From positions 186,001 to 250,000 of the forward strand of contig NZ_JASHIU010000002.1 in assembly GCF_030733545.1 (NCBI RefSeq): a DNA stretch of 64,000 nt, given 5' to 3'. The position numbers and the translations under genes are program-made. Positions 48,931 through 57,879 of the stretch are shown one piece after another. The notes under the pieces were generated by a model. That model ran no database searches, was not told where the DNA came from, and worked only from the letters and a program-made list of their open reading frames with translations. Position 1 is the first letter of the stretch, and every line of letters starts with the position of its first letter. The DNA is from Oceanicaulis sp. MMSF_3324 (GTDB taxonomy: Bacteria; Pseudomonadota; Alphaproteobacteria; Caulobacterales; Maricaulaceae).

Positions 48931-49470
48931 TCAGTCCGTAGACCGCTCACGCCAGAACAGGGCGACCGGCTTGCCCGCAAACTGCGCGGCCTCGGACCGG
49001 TCAAAGCCCAGCTTCTGCGCCACGCGGATCGAGGCCCGATTGTCCGGATTGATGATCGCGCAACTACGCTCAGCCTCCAGCACATCATCGCACCAGGCCA
49101 TCACCGCGCGCATGGCTTCGGTCGCGTAGCCCTTGCCGTGGCAGTCGGGAGAGAAGACATACCCGGCCTCAGGCACGCCCTCGATGGAAGGCGTCATGTC
49201 GCGCTTGAAATCCGCCAGCCCCGCCTGTCCGACGAACCGGCCAGTGTCGCGCTCGATCACGCTCCAATACCCATACCCCAGAAGCGCCCAGAGGCCGGGA
49301 AAACGGATCAGCCTGCCCCAGCTTTCACTGCGGCTGGACGGCGTGCCGCTGATATGGCGCACGACCGCCTCATCAGACCACAACGCCACGCTGGGCTCGA
49401 AATCCTCCAGCCGGGTCTCGCGCAGGATCAGCCGTTCGGTGGTAAGGGTCGGACAGGCTCGAGCCGTCAT
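48931..49470 (-). CDS. GNAT family N-acetyltransferase
   Basis: The 179-residue protein has the RimJ/RimL-like opening TLTTERLILRETRLEDFEP, a middle with GYVFSPDCHGKGYATEAM (acetyl-CoA loop) and AIINPDNRASIRVAQKLGF. It transfers an acetyl group to an unknown amine, possibly a protein N-terminus, antibiotic or metabolite. The frame is open from 49527, but ATG 49470 overlaps the symporter stop (TGATG), so the two are coupled. Confidence 0.88.
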   Translation of the reverse strand: MTARACPTLTTERLILRETRLEDFEPSVALWSDEAVVRHISGTPSSRSESWGRLIRFPGLWALLGYGYWSVIERDTGRFVGQAGLADFKRDMTPSIEGVPEAGYVFSPDCHGKGYATEAMRAVMAWCDDVLEAERSCAIINPDNRASIRVAQKLGFDRSEAAQFAGKPVALFWRERSTD

Positions 49471-50948
49471 CAGCGGACTGCCTGCGATTGTCGGAAGCCA
49501 AAGAGCAGGAGCAGCGGGATCACCCACGGGAAGATTCGCTCGAACGGGTCGCCCGCCACGCCAGACAGGTTCGACAGGGCCGCGAAGAGCCCACCCATGG
49601 CCTGTCCGTCCACTTGTCCGAAGACATAGAACACCACGGTCAGCAGGAAGCCCGACACGATGGCGCCCAGAATGGCGAGCCCGCGCGGCTCCACCCCGCA
49701 GACCCGCGCCAGGATGACCGGACCGAAGGCCGCGCCCAGCGCCGACCAGGAAAACAGCACGCGGTCAAAGATCGAGGCGGGCAGGCTGAGCGTCAGCGTC
49801 ACCGCCAGCGCGCACAGCGCCGCCATTGTCAGTCGGCTGACCAGCATCTCGCGACCCGCAAACCGCTTGTCGAGCCCGAGATCGTTCACGGCCGCGGCGG
49901 ACGCCGCCATCAACAGCGAGTCCACCGTGCTCATGACCGCTGACAGCACGGCGGCGATGACAATGCCGGCGAGCACCGTGGGCAGCACCCGACCGGCGAC
50001 CTCGTACAACAGCGCTTCACCGTCTGGCGCATCCATGACCAGTGCGCGCCCCGAGAGCGCCAGGACCGCCATGCCCAGATGCACGATCACGCTCCAGCCA
50101 ATGGCGATGGCAAAGCCCCGCCGACGCGCGCGATCATCCCGAACCGCCATGAGGCGGGCGTGCAGATGCGGCTGGCCCAGCGCGCCCAGCCCGATCGAGG
50201 CGACGCCGAATGCAAAGCCCAGAAAGGCGAACAGACCACGCCCGCCCGTCGGGTCGAGATAGGCGGCGGGCATGGTTGCAGACAAGGTGTCCCACACCCC
50301 GCCGATCCCGCCGGCGCTGATCAGGGCCATCAAGGGCAGGGCGACGGAGATCAGAGCCATGACGGCGGCCTGTAGCGTGTCGGTCAGAGACACCGCCCAG
50401 AAGCCGCCCATCAGGGCGTAAATCAGGATGACCCAGGCGCCCAGCAGCACGCCTTCCCAATGAGTCAGATTGAACTGGCTTTCAAAGGCGACTGCCGCCG
50501 CGCCGAACTGGGCCGCGATGTAGACCATGAAGGTGATGAGCACCAACAGGCCCGCCAGCGTCCGCACCCAGCCCTTCCATCGTCCGGCACGCGCCGCAAT
50601 GAAATCGCTGGAAGTGATATGCCCGTCTTCCGAGGACTCCGCGCGCAAGCGCGGTCCGAAGATCAGCCAGATCACGGCATAGGCGCCCAGAATCCCGGGC
50701 ACCATCCACAGCGCCGACACGCCCTGATCATAGACGAAGCCGGTATAGCCCAGCAGAACCCAGGCCGAGGATGTGGACGCAGCATAGGACAGGCCCGCCA
50801 CCCACGGGCCCATATTTCGCCCGCCCAGGAAGAAGTCGGTTTCATCGCGTGTGAAACGGGCCGCCAGGATTCCGATCAGGATCAAGCCCAGCTTGTAGGC
50901 GATCAGCGTGATCAGAACGATGCCGGCCGTCGCGCCCAAATCGTCCAT
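49470..50948 (-). CDS. Sodium:solute symporter, PutP-like
   Basis: The 492-residue protein has 12-13 helices and SSS features: FFLGGRNMGPWVAGLSYAAS near the start, TDFIAAR-type loop (SSDFIAARAG), and AAVLSAVMSTVDSLLMAASA in the region of helix 8. It most resembles proline symporters, importing a small solute with sodium; substrate open. The frame is open upstream to 51992, but GGGGAGAG just before ATG 50948 and the family start show the real one. Confidence 0.9.
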   Translation of the reverse strand: MDDLGATAGIVLITLIAYKLGLILIGILAARFTRDETDFFLGGRNMGPWVAGLSYAASTSSAWVLLGYTGFVYDQGVSALWMVPGILGAYAVIWLIFGPRLRAESSEDGHITSSDFIAARAGRWKGWVRTLAGLLVLITFMVYIAAQFGAAAVAFESQFNLTHWEGVLLGAWVILIYALMGGFWAVSLTDTLQAAVMALISVALPLMALISAGGIGGVWDTLSATMPAAYLDPTGGRGLFAFLGFAFGVASIGLGALGQPHLHARLMAVRDDRARRRGFAIAIGWSVIVHLGMAVLALSGRALVMDAPDGEALLYEVAGRVLPTVLAGIVIAAVLSAVMSTVDSLLMAASAAAVNDLGLDKRFAGREMLVSRLTMAALCALAVTLTLSLPASIFDRVLFSWSALGAAFGPVILARVCGVEPRGLAILGAIVSGFLLTVVFYVFGQVDGQAMGGLFAALSNLSGVAGDPFERIFPWVIPLLLLFGFRQSQAVR

Positions 50949-51149
50949 TGTCTCTCCCCATGTCTGGGTGAGAGCGTAAGCAAAATCGGAGAGCATGGGC
51001 AAAGGCTTTTCCCGAATTCCCGGCAGCCGCCCCGGTCGCGCGCACTGCCGATAGAAGCCGCCGGTCCTGGATGCAGGCTGGACAAGCTTGGTTACCGGTC
51101 TGCAAATGATGCGATCCGCTCCCCGGCGCAGCCATTCAGACGACCCATC

Positions 51150-52094
51150 ATGACGCCCCCTTCCTCCACCCAGACGCCCATACCCGGCGTGGCCGTGCTG
51201 GCCGTAAGCGCGGTAGTTCTCGGCTTCGCCTCCATTCTCGTCAAAGCGTCGGATCTGGGTCCGCAGGCCATCGCCTTCTGGCGGCTGGCCCTGGGCCTGC
51301 CGCTTCTCGCGCTTGCGCTGGTGCATGGCCTCAGGCGGCAGCGTCGCTCCGGCCTGCCGTTCAAGCTGCGTCCGCCCGGCTGGAAAGCGCTGGCCCTGGC
51401 AGGCCTGTTTTTCGCGGGCGATCTGGCGTTCTGGCATGCGGGGATCAAGATCACGACCGCCGCCAACGCCACCTTGCTGGCCAATCTCACGCCCATCCTC
51501 GTGGCGCTTGCAGCCTGGTTCCTGTTTCAGGAGCGCCCCACGCGCGGGATGGCGCTGGCAGGCGGGCTCGCCATTCTGGGCGCGATCTGCCTGGCGGCCG
51601 GCAATGTCCGTTTTGCGCCTGAACGGGTCAGTGGAGACATTCTCTCCGCCCTGACCGCCGTTTGGTACACCTGCTACCTTCTCAGCGTACGCGCCGCCCG
51701 TCGTGCTGGCGCAGCGACGGTCGAAGTGATGTTCTGGTCCGCCTTTGTGGGCGCTCCTATCGCCTTGCTGATCGCGCTCGGCTTCAACGAACCCCTCCTG
51801 CCATCTGAACCTGCAGGCTGGTGGCCATTGCTGGCGCTGGCCCTGATCGTCCATGTGGGCGGCCAGGGCGGCGTCGCTTACGGGCTCGGCCACACGCCGG
51901 CGGCGCTCGCCACGCTGATCATCCTTATCCAGCCTGTGGTCTCCGCCTTTGCAGGCTGGGTTCTGTTCGGCGAAGCCTTTACCCCCCTGCAATGGATTGG
52001 CGCCGCCTTCGTGCTGGTCGGCGTTTACGCCGCACAGCGCTCCGGCGTTCGAGTCTCGACCCCGGGCGCGGGCGCGGTTAAACCCGACCCATGA
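51150..52094 (+). CDS. EamA family transporter (DMT superfamily)
   Basis: The 314-residue protein has ten helices in two EamA repeats: first VLGFASILVKASDLGPQAIAFWRLALG, second beginning YTCYLLSVRAARRAGAATVEVMFW. DMT proteins export amino acids, drugs or metabolites. Only ATG 51150 gives a normal start within the longer open frame. Its stop overlaps the Rieske oxygenase gene in ATGA (52091-52094), so it may export the substrate or product of that oxygenase (inference). Confidence 0.88.
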   Translation: MTPPSSTQTPIPGVAVLAVSAVVLGFASILVKASDLGPQAIAFWRLALGLPLLALALVHGLRRQRRSGLPFKLRPPGWKALALAGLFFAGDLAFWHAGIKITTAANATLLANLTPILVALAAWFLFQERPTRGMALAGGLAILGAICLAAGNVRFAPERVSGDILSALTAVWYTCYLLSVRAARRAGAATVEVMFWSAFVGAPIALLIALGFNEPLLPSEPAGWWPLLALALIVHVGGQGGVAYGLGHTPAALATLIILIQPVVSAFAGWVLFGEAFTPLQWIGAAFVLVGVYAAQRSGVRVSTPGAGAVKPDP

Positions 52095-53224
52095 CTGATA
52101 CGACTTCTCCTGCGCCCGCCCCTGCCGCTCCGAAAGCCGGTGACGATCCGTTCCGCGCTCTGGGCGGACCGCTGATCCGCGACATCTGGTATGTGGCGAT
52201 GACCGCGGACGAGCTGAAACCAGGCAAGCTGTACAAGAAGAAATTCCTCGGTGAACCCATCGTCATGGGGCGTGATGGCAAGGGCGCCGCATTCGCCCTC
52301 CGCGATCTGTGCCCGCACCGGGCCGTGCCCCTGTCCGCCGGTCAGATGCTGGACGAGCCCGATGGCGGCAAGACGGTGGAGTGCCCCTATCATGGCTGGC
52401 GGTTCCGCCCTGATGGCGGCTGCGCGCACATCCCCTCCCTGGTGGAGGGCCAACCCTTTGATCTCGAGAGGATCCGCGTGCGAAAATATACGCTGGCGGA
52501 GCAGGACGGACTGATCTGGATCTACATGCCCACCGAGCCGGGCGCCGAACCCGACAGCGCGCCTCCGCGCTTTGAGAACATGGTGCTGCACAAGGGCCAG
52601 ACCGAAGCCAAGGTGAAATTCGTCCAGCGCGCCGAACTGGCCTGCCATCAGGATCATGCCGTCATCGGCTTGCTCGATCCGGCTCACACACCCTTCGTGC
52701 ACAAGAGTCCGCTCTGGCGCAGCTCGAAAACCCTGAAGGAAAAAGAGAAGCATTATGCGCCCAGCGAAATGGGCTTCACCATGCTCTCTCACAAGCCGGT
52801 CAATTCCTATATCTACAACATCATTGGCGGGGAAATCCGGGTCGAGATCCAATTCCTCTTGCCGGGCCTGCGCGCGGAATCCATCCGCAACGAGAAATAT
52901 GGCTTTCTCGGCCTCGCCGCGATCACCCCGATTGATGAGAATCTCTGCGAAATCCGCGAGATCATGTATTGGGATGTGCCCATTCTCAATCTCGTCAAGC
53001 TGATCGCGCGCCCCTTCACCCACGCCTTCCTGGAACAGGATGCGCGGATCATGAAGCTGCAGGGCGAAGGGCTGTCCTACAATCCGCCGCTCATGCAGAT
53101 CCCCGACGCGGACACGTTGATGGTCTGGTATCGCCGTCTGAAGCGTGAATGGATGAGTTCACGGGCGGAAGGCCGGGCTTTCAAGAATCCCGTCAAACCC
53201 GCCACCCTGCGGTGGCGAACATAG
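52091..53224 (+). CDS. Rieske non-haem iron aromatic ring-hydroxylating oxygenase, alpha subunit-like
   Basis: The 377-residue enzyme has a Rieske domain with CPHR (about 78-81) and CPYHGW (about 98-103) ligands and a catalytic domain with the mononuclear-iron motif DHAVIGLLDPAHTPFVH. It oxidises an aromatic or cyclic compound with O2 and electrons from a reductase not found here. It resembles O-demethylase/small alpha subunits. ATGA overlap with EamA upstream; a TetR gene converges 10 bases after its stop and may be the local regulator. Confidence 0.88.
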   Translation: MTDTTSPAPAPAAPKAGDDPFRALGGPLIRDIWYVAMTADELKPGKLYKKKFLGEPIVMGRDGKGAAFALRDLCPHRAVPLSAGQMLDEPDGGKTVECPYHGWRFRPDGGCAHIPSLVEGQPFDLERIRVRKYTLAEQDGLIWIYMPTEPGAEPDSAPPRFENMVLHKGQTEAKVKFVQRAELACHQDHAVIGLLDPAHTPFVHKSPLWRSSKTLKEKEKHYAPSEMGFTMLSHKPVNSYIYNIIGGEIRVEIQFLLPGLRAESIRNEKYGFLGLAAITPIDENLCEIREIMYWDVPILNLVKLIARPFTHAFLEQDARIMKLQGEGLSYNPPLMQIPDADTLMVWYRRLKREWMSSRAEGRAFKNPVKPATLRWRT

Positions 53225-53234
53225 ACGGGGTCGC

Positions 53235-53858
53235 CTAGCGCGCCAGCATGCCTTCGATCACGGTGCGTACGCGCGTTTCCAGCGACACGATGGGACGTTC
53301 TTCATACTCGTTGCGACGCGAAGCCCGCATGGCGCCCAGGAACTGGTCGCTCAGAACGGCAATCATGGCTTCCCCATCCACGTCGGGGCGCAGTTCGCCG
53401 CTGGCGATGCCCGCTTCGATTACCCGCCGGACAGGGCGCCAGGCCAGCTCCATCTGATCAAACGCCGCCTGGTAGGTGGGATCAGCCACCATCCAGCTAT
53501 GACCGACCGCCGCGGCGAACAGCTCGCTGTTGCGCGACTGGCCCTCGAGCATGATCTGCAGCAGAGCTACAATCCGGTCGGCCAGATTGCCGGACAACGC
53601 CGCTTCCATCTGCTCGACGGATTCTGCAATCATCTCGACTTCATTGCTCAGGATCGCCATCAACAGCGCAGCCTTGGACGGCTCGGCGTTCAGCACGGTG
53701 CCCGGCGACACGCCGGCCTCATCGGCAATCGCCTTGATGGTTGCGCCTTCATAGCCCTGAGAGAGGAAAACCTTCTCCGCCGCTTCAAGAACGGCGGCTT
53801 TTGTGGCTTCTCGACGCATATCGCGACGGGTCACACGTCCAGCAGCAAGATCGCGCAT
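53235..53858 (-). CDS. TetR family transcriptional regulator
   Basis: The 207-residue protein has a TetR DNA-binding head (AAVLEAAEKVFLSQGYEGAT, then IADEAGVSPGTVLNAEPSKAALL). The usual LYxYFxSK is TVLNAEPSK here, an atypical recognition helix. The rest is a helical ligand domain. It is convergent with the Rieske oxygenase and divergent from the HIG1 gene. Ligand and targets are unknown. Confidence 0.9.
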   Translation of the reverse strand: MRDLAAGRVTRRDMRREATKAAVLEAAEKVFLSQGYEGATIKAIADEAGVSPGTVLNAEPSKAALLMAILSNEVEMIAESVEQMEAALSGNLADRIVALLQIMLEGQSRNSELFAAAVGHSWMVADPTYQAAFDQMELAWRPVRRVIEAGIASGELRPDVDGEAMIAVLSDQFLGAMRASRRNEYEERPIVSLETRVRTVIEGMLAR

Positions 53859-54054
53859 TATTCAAGTCCTGAAATGAATGTACTCAGCGATTCGCGCACT
53901 ATGATGACTTTCATTCGGGTTGAACAGACACAGGGTCCATTTTGCTCGTTGAGCGCGAACTCCCACAACCCAAACGCAGAAGTAGAAACATGTTCAGGTT
54001 TGCACGCCGCGCCCCGCCATTGCCTGTTCTCGGGTTCCAGCCTACATCAGCCTC

Positions 54055-54261
54055 ATGATCACACTTGTCGATATCCTGCTGTACGTCCTGCTCGCGGTTG
54101 TTTTTGTCGTCCTGTGTCTGGGCGTGTTCGCCCTGTTCAAGGGCGGAGAGTTCGGCCGCTCCTGGTCCAACAAGCTCATGCGTGCACGGGTCGTGGTCCA
54201 GTTCGCGGCCATTCTTGTTCTTGTGGTCGGGTTCTGGCTGAAATCCCACTTCGCCGCCTAG
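54055..54261 (+). CDS. HIG1-domain / twin-transmembrane protein
   Basis: The 68-residue protein has two membrane helices joined by a FKGGEFGRSWSNKLMRARVVVQF loop, the HIG1-type motif with MRxRxxxQ. HIG1 proteins associate with respiratory complexes in mitochondria and bacteria. In many Alphaproteobacteria this gene precedes a cobalamin adenosyltransferase and etfBA, as here except for an inserted serine hydrolase. Its stop shares CTAG with that converging gene (54258-54261). Confidence 0.8.
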   Translation: MITLVDILLYVLLAVVFVVLCLGVFALFKGGEFGRSWSNKLMRARVVVQFAAILVLVVGFWLKSHFAA

Positions 54262-55340
54262 GGCGCGCCATCTTCGATCATCGCATCAAGCGCGCGTCCC
54301 AAGACGGGGCTGACCTGATCGATCCGCCCATCATTGACAACAGCCGCCGCCGCCACGCCGCGCTCGGGATCGATCCGCGACCGGATCATCCACATGGTGT
54401 TCGAGCCGGCATGGCCCAGCACGCCAGCCGGCGTGACGCCCCAGCCCATGGCATAGGCTTCCTCGCCCACCGGCGCATGAAGGCGCGCCCAGCTTTCCGC
54501 GCTCAAATAGGGGCCGTCTTCCTGCCTTAGATGCACAAGAAGAAAGTCCAGCACATCATCAAGCGACATGTGTGCGCGTCCTGCTGAATTGAGCACGGCC
54601 GGGTTGTCTGCCCGCTCATCCGGCTCACGCGCATTGAGCCCGCCGAACAATCCCGCAGCATGGCCGCGCGGCTGATCGAGCGCGTCCACCTCACCAGGCG
54701 ACCCCCAGCCAGCGCTTTCCATGCCCAGCGGCTCAAACACTTCGTCCTGCATCAAGGCCTCAAAGGGGCGCCCCGCCTTCTGCTCGATGACCAATCCGGC
54801 AATGACATAACCGGCATTGGAATACAGAAAGACGCCGTGTTCGGTCGCTGGCGGCTGGTTGAGCACGATTTCGGCGAACCGGACACGATCCGCCTGGACA
54901 TCCCGACTGCCATCGTCTCCGAGAAACTGAAGCACGGACAAACGCCCGATATTCGCTGGCAATCCGGAGCGATGGTGCAGCAGGTCCGCCAGAGTGACCT
55001 GCTCATAGACAGACGCCATCTCGATGTCTGGCAAGGCCTCTGACAGGGTGGTGTCCCAGTCGAGCACCCCCGCCTCCACCAGGCGCGCCGCCAAGGTGGC
55101 GGTCATCGCCTTGGTGTTGGATCCCAGATGCCACAGATCGTCAGACTGCACCGGCGCATCCTGGTTCACCGCACGCACGCCCGCGACCGCCATCGACCGC
55201 TGCCCGGCCCGGGTCACCCGCGCCAGTCCGGCCGCTGGCGCGCCGCTTTGCGTGCGTACGGTCTCGACTTCAGCCTGCAGGTCCTCCTGCGCCAAACCGG
55301 GAGCGGCCAGGATCAGGCTCAGAACCAGAGCGGTTTTCAT
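54258..55340 (-). CDS. Serine hydrolase, class C beta-lactamase-like
   Basis: The 360-residue exported protein (MKTALVLSLILAAPGLAQ signal) has SxxK in HLGSNTKAMTA, YxN in FLYSNAGYVIAG, the LLHHRSGLPANIG loop and the third motif GHAGSNT. Class C fold hydrolase, substrate unknown. ATG 55340 is chosen; a GTG at 55349 with GGGGAAG upstream is a credible alternative. It lies between the HIG1 and adenosyltransferase genes, usually neighbours, so it probably entered here later. Confidence 0.87.
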   Translation of the reverse strand: MKTALVLSLILAAPGLAQEDLQAEVETVRTQSGAPAAGLARVTRAGQRSMAVAGVRAVNQDAPVQSDDLWHLGSNTKAMTATLAARLVEAGVLDWDTTLSEALPDIEMASVYEQVTLADLLHHRSGLPANIGRLSVLQFLGDDGSRDVQADRVRFAEIVLNQPPATEHGVFLYSNAGYVIAGLVIEQKAGRPFEALMQDEVFEPLGMESAGWGSPGEVDALDQPRGHAAGLFGGLNAREPDERADNPAVLNSAGRAHMSLDDVLDFLLVHLRQEDGPYLSAESWARLHAPVGEEAYAMGWGVTPAGVLGHAGSNTMWMIRSRIDPERGVAAAAVVNDGRIDQVSPVLGRALDAMIEDGAP

Positions 55341-55506
55341 GAATGTCACGTCGCTTCCCCAAATGTTACGCAAAGGTGACTTTTAGCGATGCCAGCCTGA
55401 GCGCGCCACGTCAAGAGTAACCTTTAGGTGACACAGCCATGCGCCCATGACCGTTGCCCGCCCCGTCATCGCCCGATAGCTTGCCGCTGAGAACAAGGGG
55501 AGCGCC

Positions 55507-56082
55507 ATGGTTCGGTTGACGAAAATCTATACCCGCACGGGCGACAAGGGTCGGACCCGGCTTGGCGATATGAGCGAGACCGACAAGCACGACCTTCGGG
55601 TCGAGGCCTATGGCGCGGTCGACGAGCTGAACGCCGCGCTTGGACTGGCCGCATGCGACGCCGGCGCAGACCATCCGTTGACCGCAGAGCTGACCCGTAT
55701 TCAGAACGACCTGTTCGATCTCGGCGCGGATCTGTGCGTGCCGGATACCGGCGAAAAGCTCGACTGGGAGCCGCTGCGCATGACACCGGGGCAGACCGAC
55801 TGGCTCGAAGCGCGGATCGACGCACACAACGCCCATCTTGAGCCGCTCGACAGCTTCATCCTGCCCGGCGGCTCTGAATTGTCGGCCCGCCTGCATCTCG
55901 CGCGGACCATCGCAAGGCGTGCGGAACGGCGCACCGTTGAACTGGCGCATCGCGGCGACACCATCGGCGCACCGGTGATCACCTATCTCAACCGGGTGTC
56001 GGACTATCTGTTCGTGGCGGCGCGCATCGCCAATGACAAGGGCGCCCATGACGTCAAATGGGTCCCCGGCGCCAATCGCTAG
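55507..56082 (+). CDS. Cob(I)alamin adenosyltransferase, PduO type
   Basis: The 191-residue enzyme makes adenosylcobalamin from cob(I)alamin and ATP. The ATP-binding start KIYTRTGDKGRTRLGD and the conserved RRAER (RTIARRAERRTVEL) and YLNRVSDYLFVAAR motifs are present. It suits a B12 user such as methylmalonyl-CoA mutase. The start follows an AAGGGGAGCGCC site. A 9-bp inverted pair (AAAGGTGAC/GTAACCTTT, one mismatch) lies upstream near 55373-55426. Confidence 0.92.
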   Translation: MVRLTKIYTRTGDKGRTRLGDMSETDKHDLRVEAYGAVDELNAALGLAACDAGADHPLTAELTRIQNDLFDLGADLCVPDTGEKLDWEPLRMTPGQTDWLEARIDAHNAHLEPLDSFILPGGSELSARLHLARTIARRAERRTVELAHRGDTIGAPVITYLNRVSDYLFVAARIANDKGAHDVKWVPGANR

Positions 56083-56233
56083 GACGCCTGGCTCACGGCC
56101 TCGTGAAGCCTTTCCATTCCGGAAACAACGAAATTCGCGCGCGATGGGTAGCGAAAACCGGGGCCCGATCCCTATGTATCAGCGTGCGGCTTGTGGCCGC
56201 AGTCTGCCGTTCAAAAAACAGGGACAGAGCACA

Positions 56234-56836
56234 ATGAAGACCGCTTACGCCGCCGCCTCGCTGGCCGCCTTCCTGGGCGCCGCCACCCTCGCTCCGACGG
56301 CTTTCGCCGATCCGGCCGAATACCAGTTCGACAAGACCCACACCGCGATCCGCGCGACCTGGACCCATCTGGGCTTCTCGCACCAGGCCATTCAGTTCAC
56401 CGATTTTGACGGCGTGCTGATGCTCGACTTCGAAGAGCCGGAAAACTCCACGGTCGACGTCACCTTCAATCTGGAAGACGGCTTCTGGGTCGGCGCCGAT
56501 CAGGACCGTTTCGTGGGCCATCTGAGCTCGCCGGACCTGTTCAACATCGCCGAGTATCCGACCGCACGCTTTGTCGCGACCGGCTTTGAAACCGACGATG
56601 GCGAAACCGGCCAGATGACCGGCGATCTGACGCTTCTGGGCCAGACCCATCCGGTCACGCTCGACGTCACTCTCAACCAGCGCGCGCCGAACCCGATGTC
56701 GGGCACCCCGACCGCCGGCTTCACCGCCACGGGTGAAATCATGCGCTCGCAATGGGGTCTGGGTTACGCCGCACCGGCCGTGTCCGATGAAGTGCGCATC
56801 GAGATCAACACCGAGCTGACCCTGGTTGGCGAATAA
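56234..56836 (+). CDS. YceI family periplasmic protein
   Basis: The 200-residue secreted protein (signal about residues 1-25, cut near AFADPAEY) has the YceI lipocalin-like barrel pattern: YQFDKTHTAIRATWTHLGFS, FATRF-type middle FPTARFVATGFE (here YPTARFVATGFE) and TLLGQTHPVTLDVTLN. YceI proteins bind polyisoprenoids or similar lipids; cell role unclear. ATG 56234 is chosen within a longer frame because of the signal. A terminator follows. Confidence 0.9.
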   Translation: MKTAYAAASLAAFLGAATLAPTAFADPAEYQFDKTHTAIRATWTHLGFSHQAIQFTDFDGVLMLDFEEPENSTVDVTFNLEDGFWVGADQDRFVGHLSSPDLFNIAEYPTARFVATGFETDDGETGQMTGDLTLLGQTHPVTLDVTLNQRAPNPMSGTPTAGFTATGEIMRSQWGLGYAAPAVSDEVRIEINTELTLVGE

Positions 56837-56875
56837 GACAAGCCTGCAGCGTCGCCTGCACAAGCTGATGTGATG

Positions 56876-56912
56876 AACGGCCGGTCCTGGCGACAGGAAC
56901 CGGCCGTTTTAT
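56876..56912 (+). terminator. Rho-independent terminator of the YceI gene
   Basis: AACGGCCGGTCCTG pairs with CAGGaACCGGCCGTT (one bulged A) over a GCGA loop, followed by TTATT. It lies 39 bases after the stop. Confidence 0.82.
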
Positions 56913-57056
56913 TGTGCGTTTGCATATGAGGTCATGCGCGATATCTCCCCTCTCACTACTGCACCGCAGCGTTATGTCCGGACCTTCAAGCATGGCGCGT
57001 TGACTTATGGGGGTGGCAAGGGCAGTTTCCGCCCCTAACTTCAAGCCTGACAAAAG

Positions 57057-57096
57057 TCGGTGCGAGTTTACGAGAGCGCCAGCTCTGTCGCACCGA
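57057..57096 (+). promoter_or_regulatory. Structured leader hairpin upstream of etfB
   Basis: TCGGTGCGA and TCGCACCGA (57057-57065, 57088-57096) pair perfectly over 9 bp; inside, AGAGC and GCTCT (57073-57077, 57082-57086) form a second 5-bp stem with a GCCA loop. It ends 32 bases before the etfB ATG. No T-run follows, so it is not a terminator. The remaining gap 56913-57056 shows a TTGACT (57000-57005) but no convincing -10. Confidence 0.42.
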
Positions 57097-57128
57097 AGAG
57101 TTCCAACGAGTAGAAACCGGAGCCGTCG

Positions 57129-57878
57129 ATGAAGATCCTCGTCCCCGTCAAACGGGTGGTCGACTACAACGTGAAGGTCCGCGTCAAACCGGATCAGACC
57201 GGGGTCGACCTGGCCAACGTCAAGATGAGCATGAACCCCTTCTGCGAGATCGCTGTCGAAGAAGCGATCCGTCTGAAGGAAAAAGGCATCGCCGAAGAGA
57301 TCGTCGTGGTCTCCATCGGCCCGGCCCAGGCTCAGGAAACCATCCGCACCGCCCTCGCCATGGGCGCGGATCGCGGCATTCACGTCACCACGGATGAAAC
57401 GGTCGAGCCGCTCGGCGTCGCCAAGATCCTCAAGGGCGTGGTTGAAGCGGAATCCCCCGAGCTGGTGCTGCTGGGCAAGCAGGCCATCGACGATGATTCC
57501 AATGCGACCGGTCAGATGCTCGCCGCCCTGATGGGCTGGCCGCAAGCCACCTTCGCCTCTGAAGTCGAGAAAACCGATTCCGGCTTCAAGGTGACCCGCG
57601 AGATCGATGGCGGTCTGCAGACCCTGTCCATCCCGTCCCCGGCCGTCGTCACCACCGATCTGCGCCTGAACGAGCCGCGCTACGCGTCGCTGCCGAACAT
57701 CATGAAGGCCAAGCGCAAGCCGATCGACGCCAAGACCCCGGACGATTTCGGCGTGGACATCAGCCCGCGTCTGGAAGTCGTGAAGGTCTCCGAGCCGCCC
57801 AAGCGCGAAGCCGGCGTCAAGGTCGAGACCGTCGAAGAACTGGTCGGTAAGCTGAAGAACGAAGCGGGGGTGATCTAA
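57129..57878 (+). CDS. etfB: Electron transfer flavoprotein beta subunit
   Basis: The 249-residue subunit binds AMP and, with EtfA, carries electrons from acyl-CoA dehydrogenases to the respiratory chain via ETF-quinone oxidoreductase. [20 protein letters not shown], the adenine site [20 protein letters not shown] and the recognition loop [18 protein letters not shown] are all typical. GGAG precedes the ATG. One base separates it from etfA. Confidence 0.96.
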   Translation: MKILVPVKRVVDYNVKVRVKPDQTGVDLANVKMSMNPFCEIAVEEAIRLKEKGIAEEIVVVSIGPAQAQETIRTALAMGADRGIHVTTDETVEPLGVAKILKGVVEAESPELVLLGKQAIDDDSNATGQMLAALMGWPQATFASEVEKTDSGFKVTREIDGGLQTLSIPSPAVVTTDLRLNEPRYASLPNIMKAKRKPIDAKTPDDFGVDISPRLEVVKVSEPPKREAGVKVETVEELVGKLKNEAGVI

Positions 57879-57879
57879 G

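Noticed and set aside
50949-51992. N-terminal extension of the symporter frame to 51992
   Set aside because: The extension is Arg/Gly/Gln-rich, unlike a membrane protein, runs opposite the EamA gene, and the GGGGAGAG site marks ATG 50948 as the start.
55341-55506. Possible cobalamin riboswitch before the adenosyltransferase gene
   Set aside because: The B12-box core sequence is not there and the region is too short; only a short imperfect inverted pair is visible.
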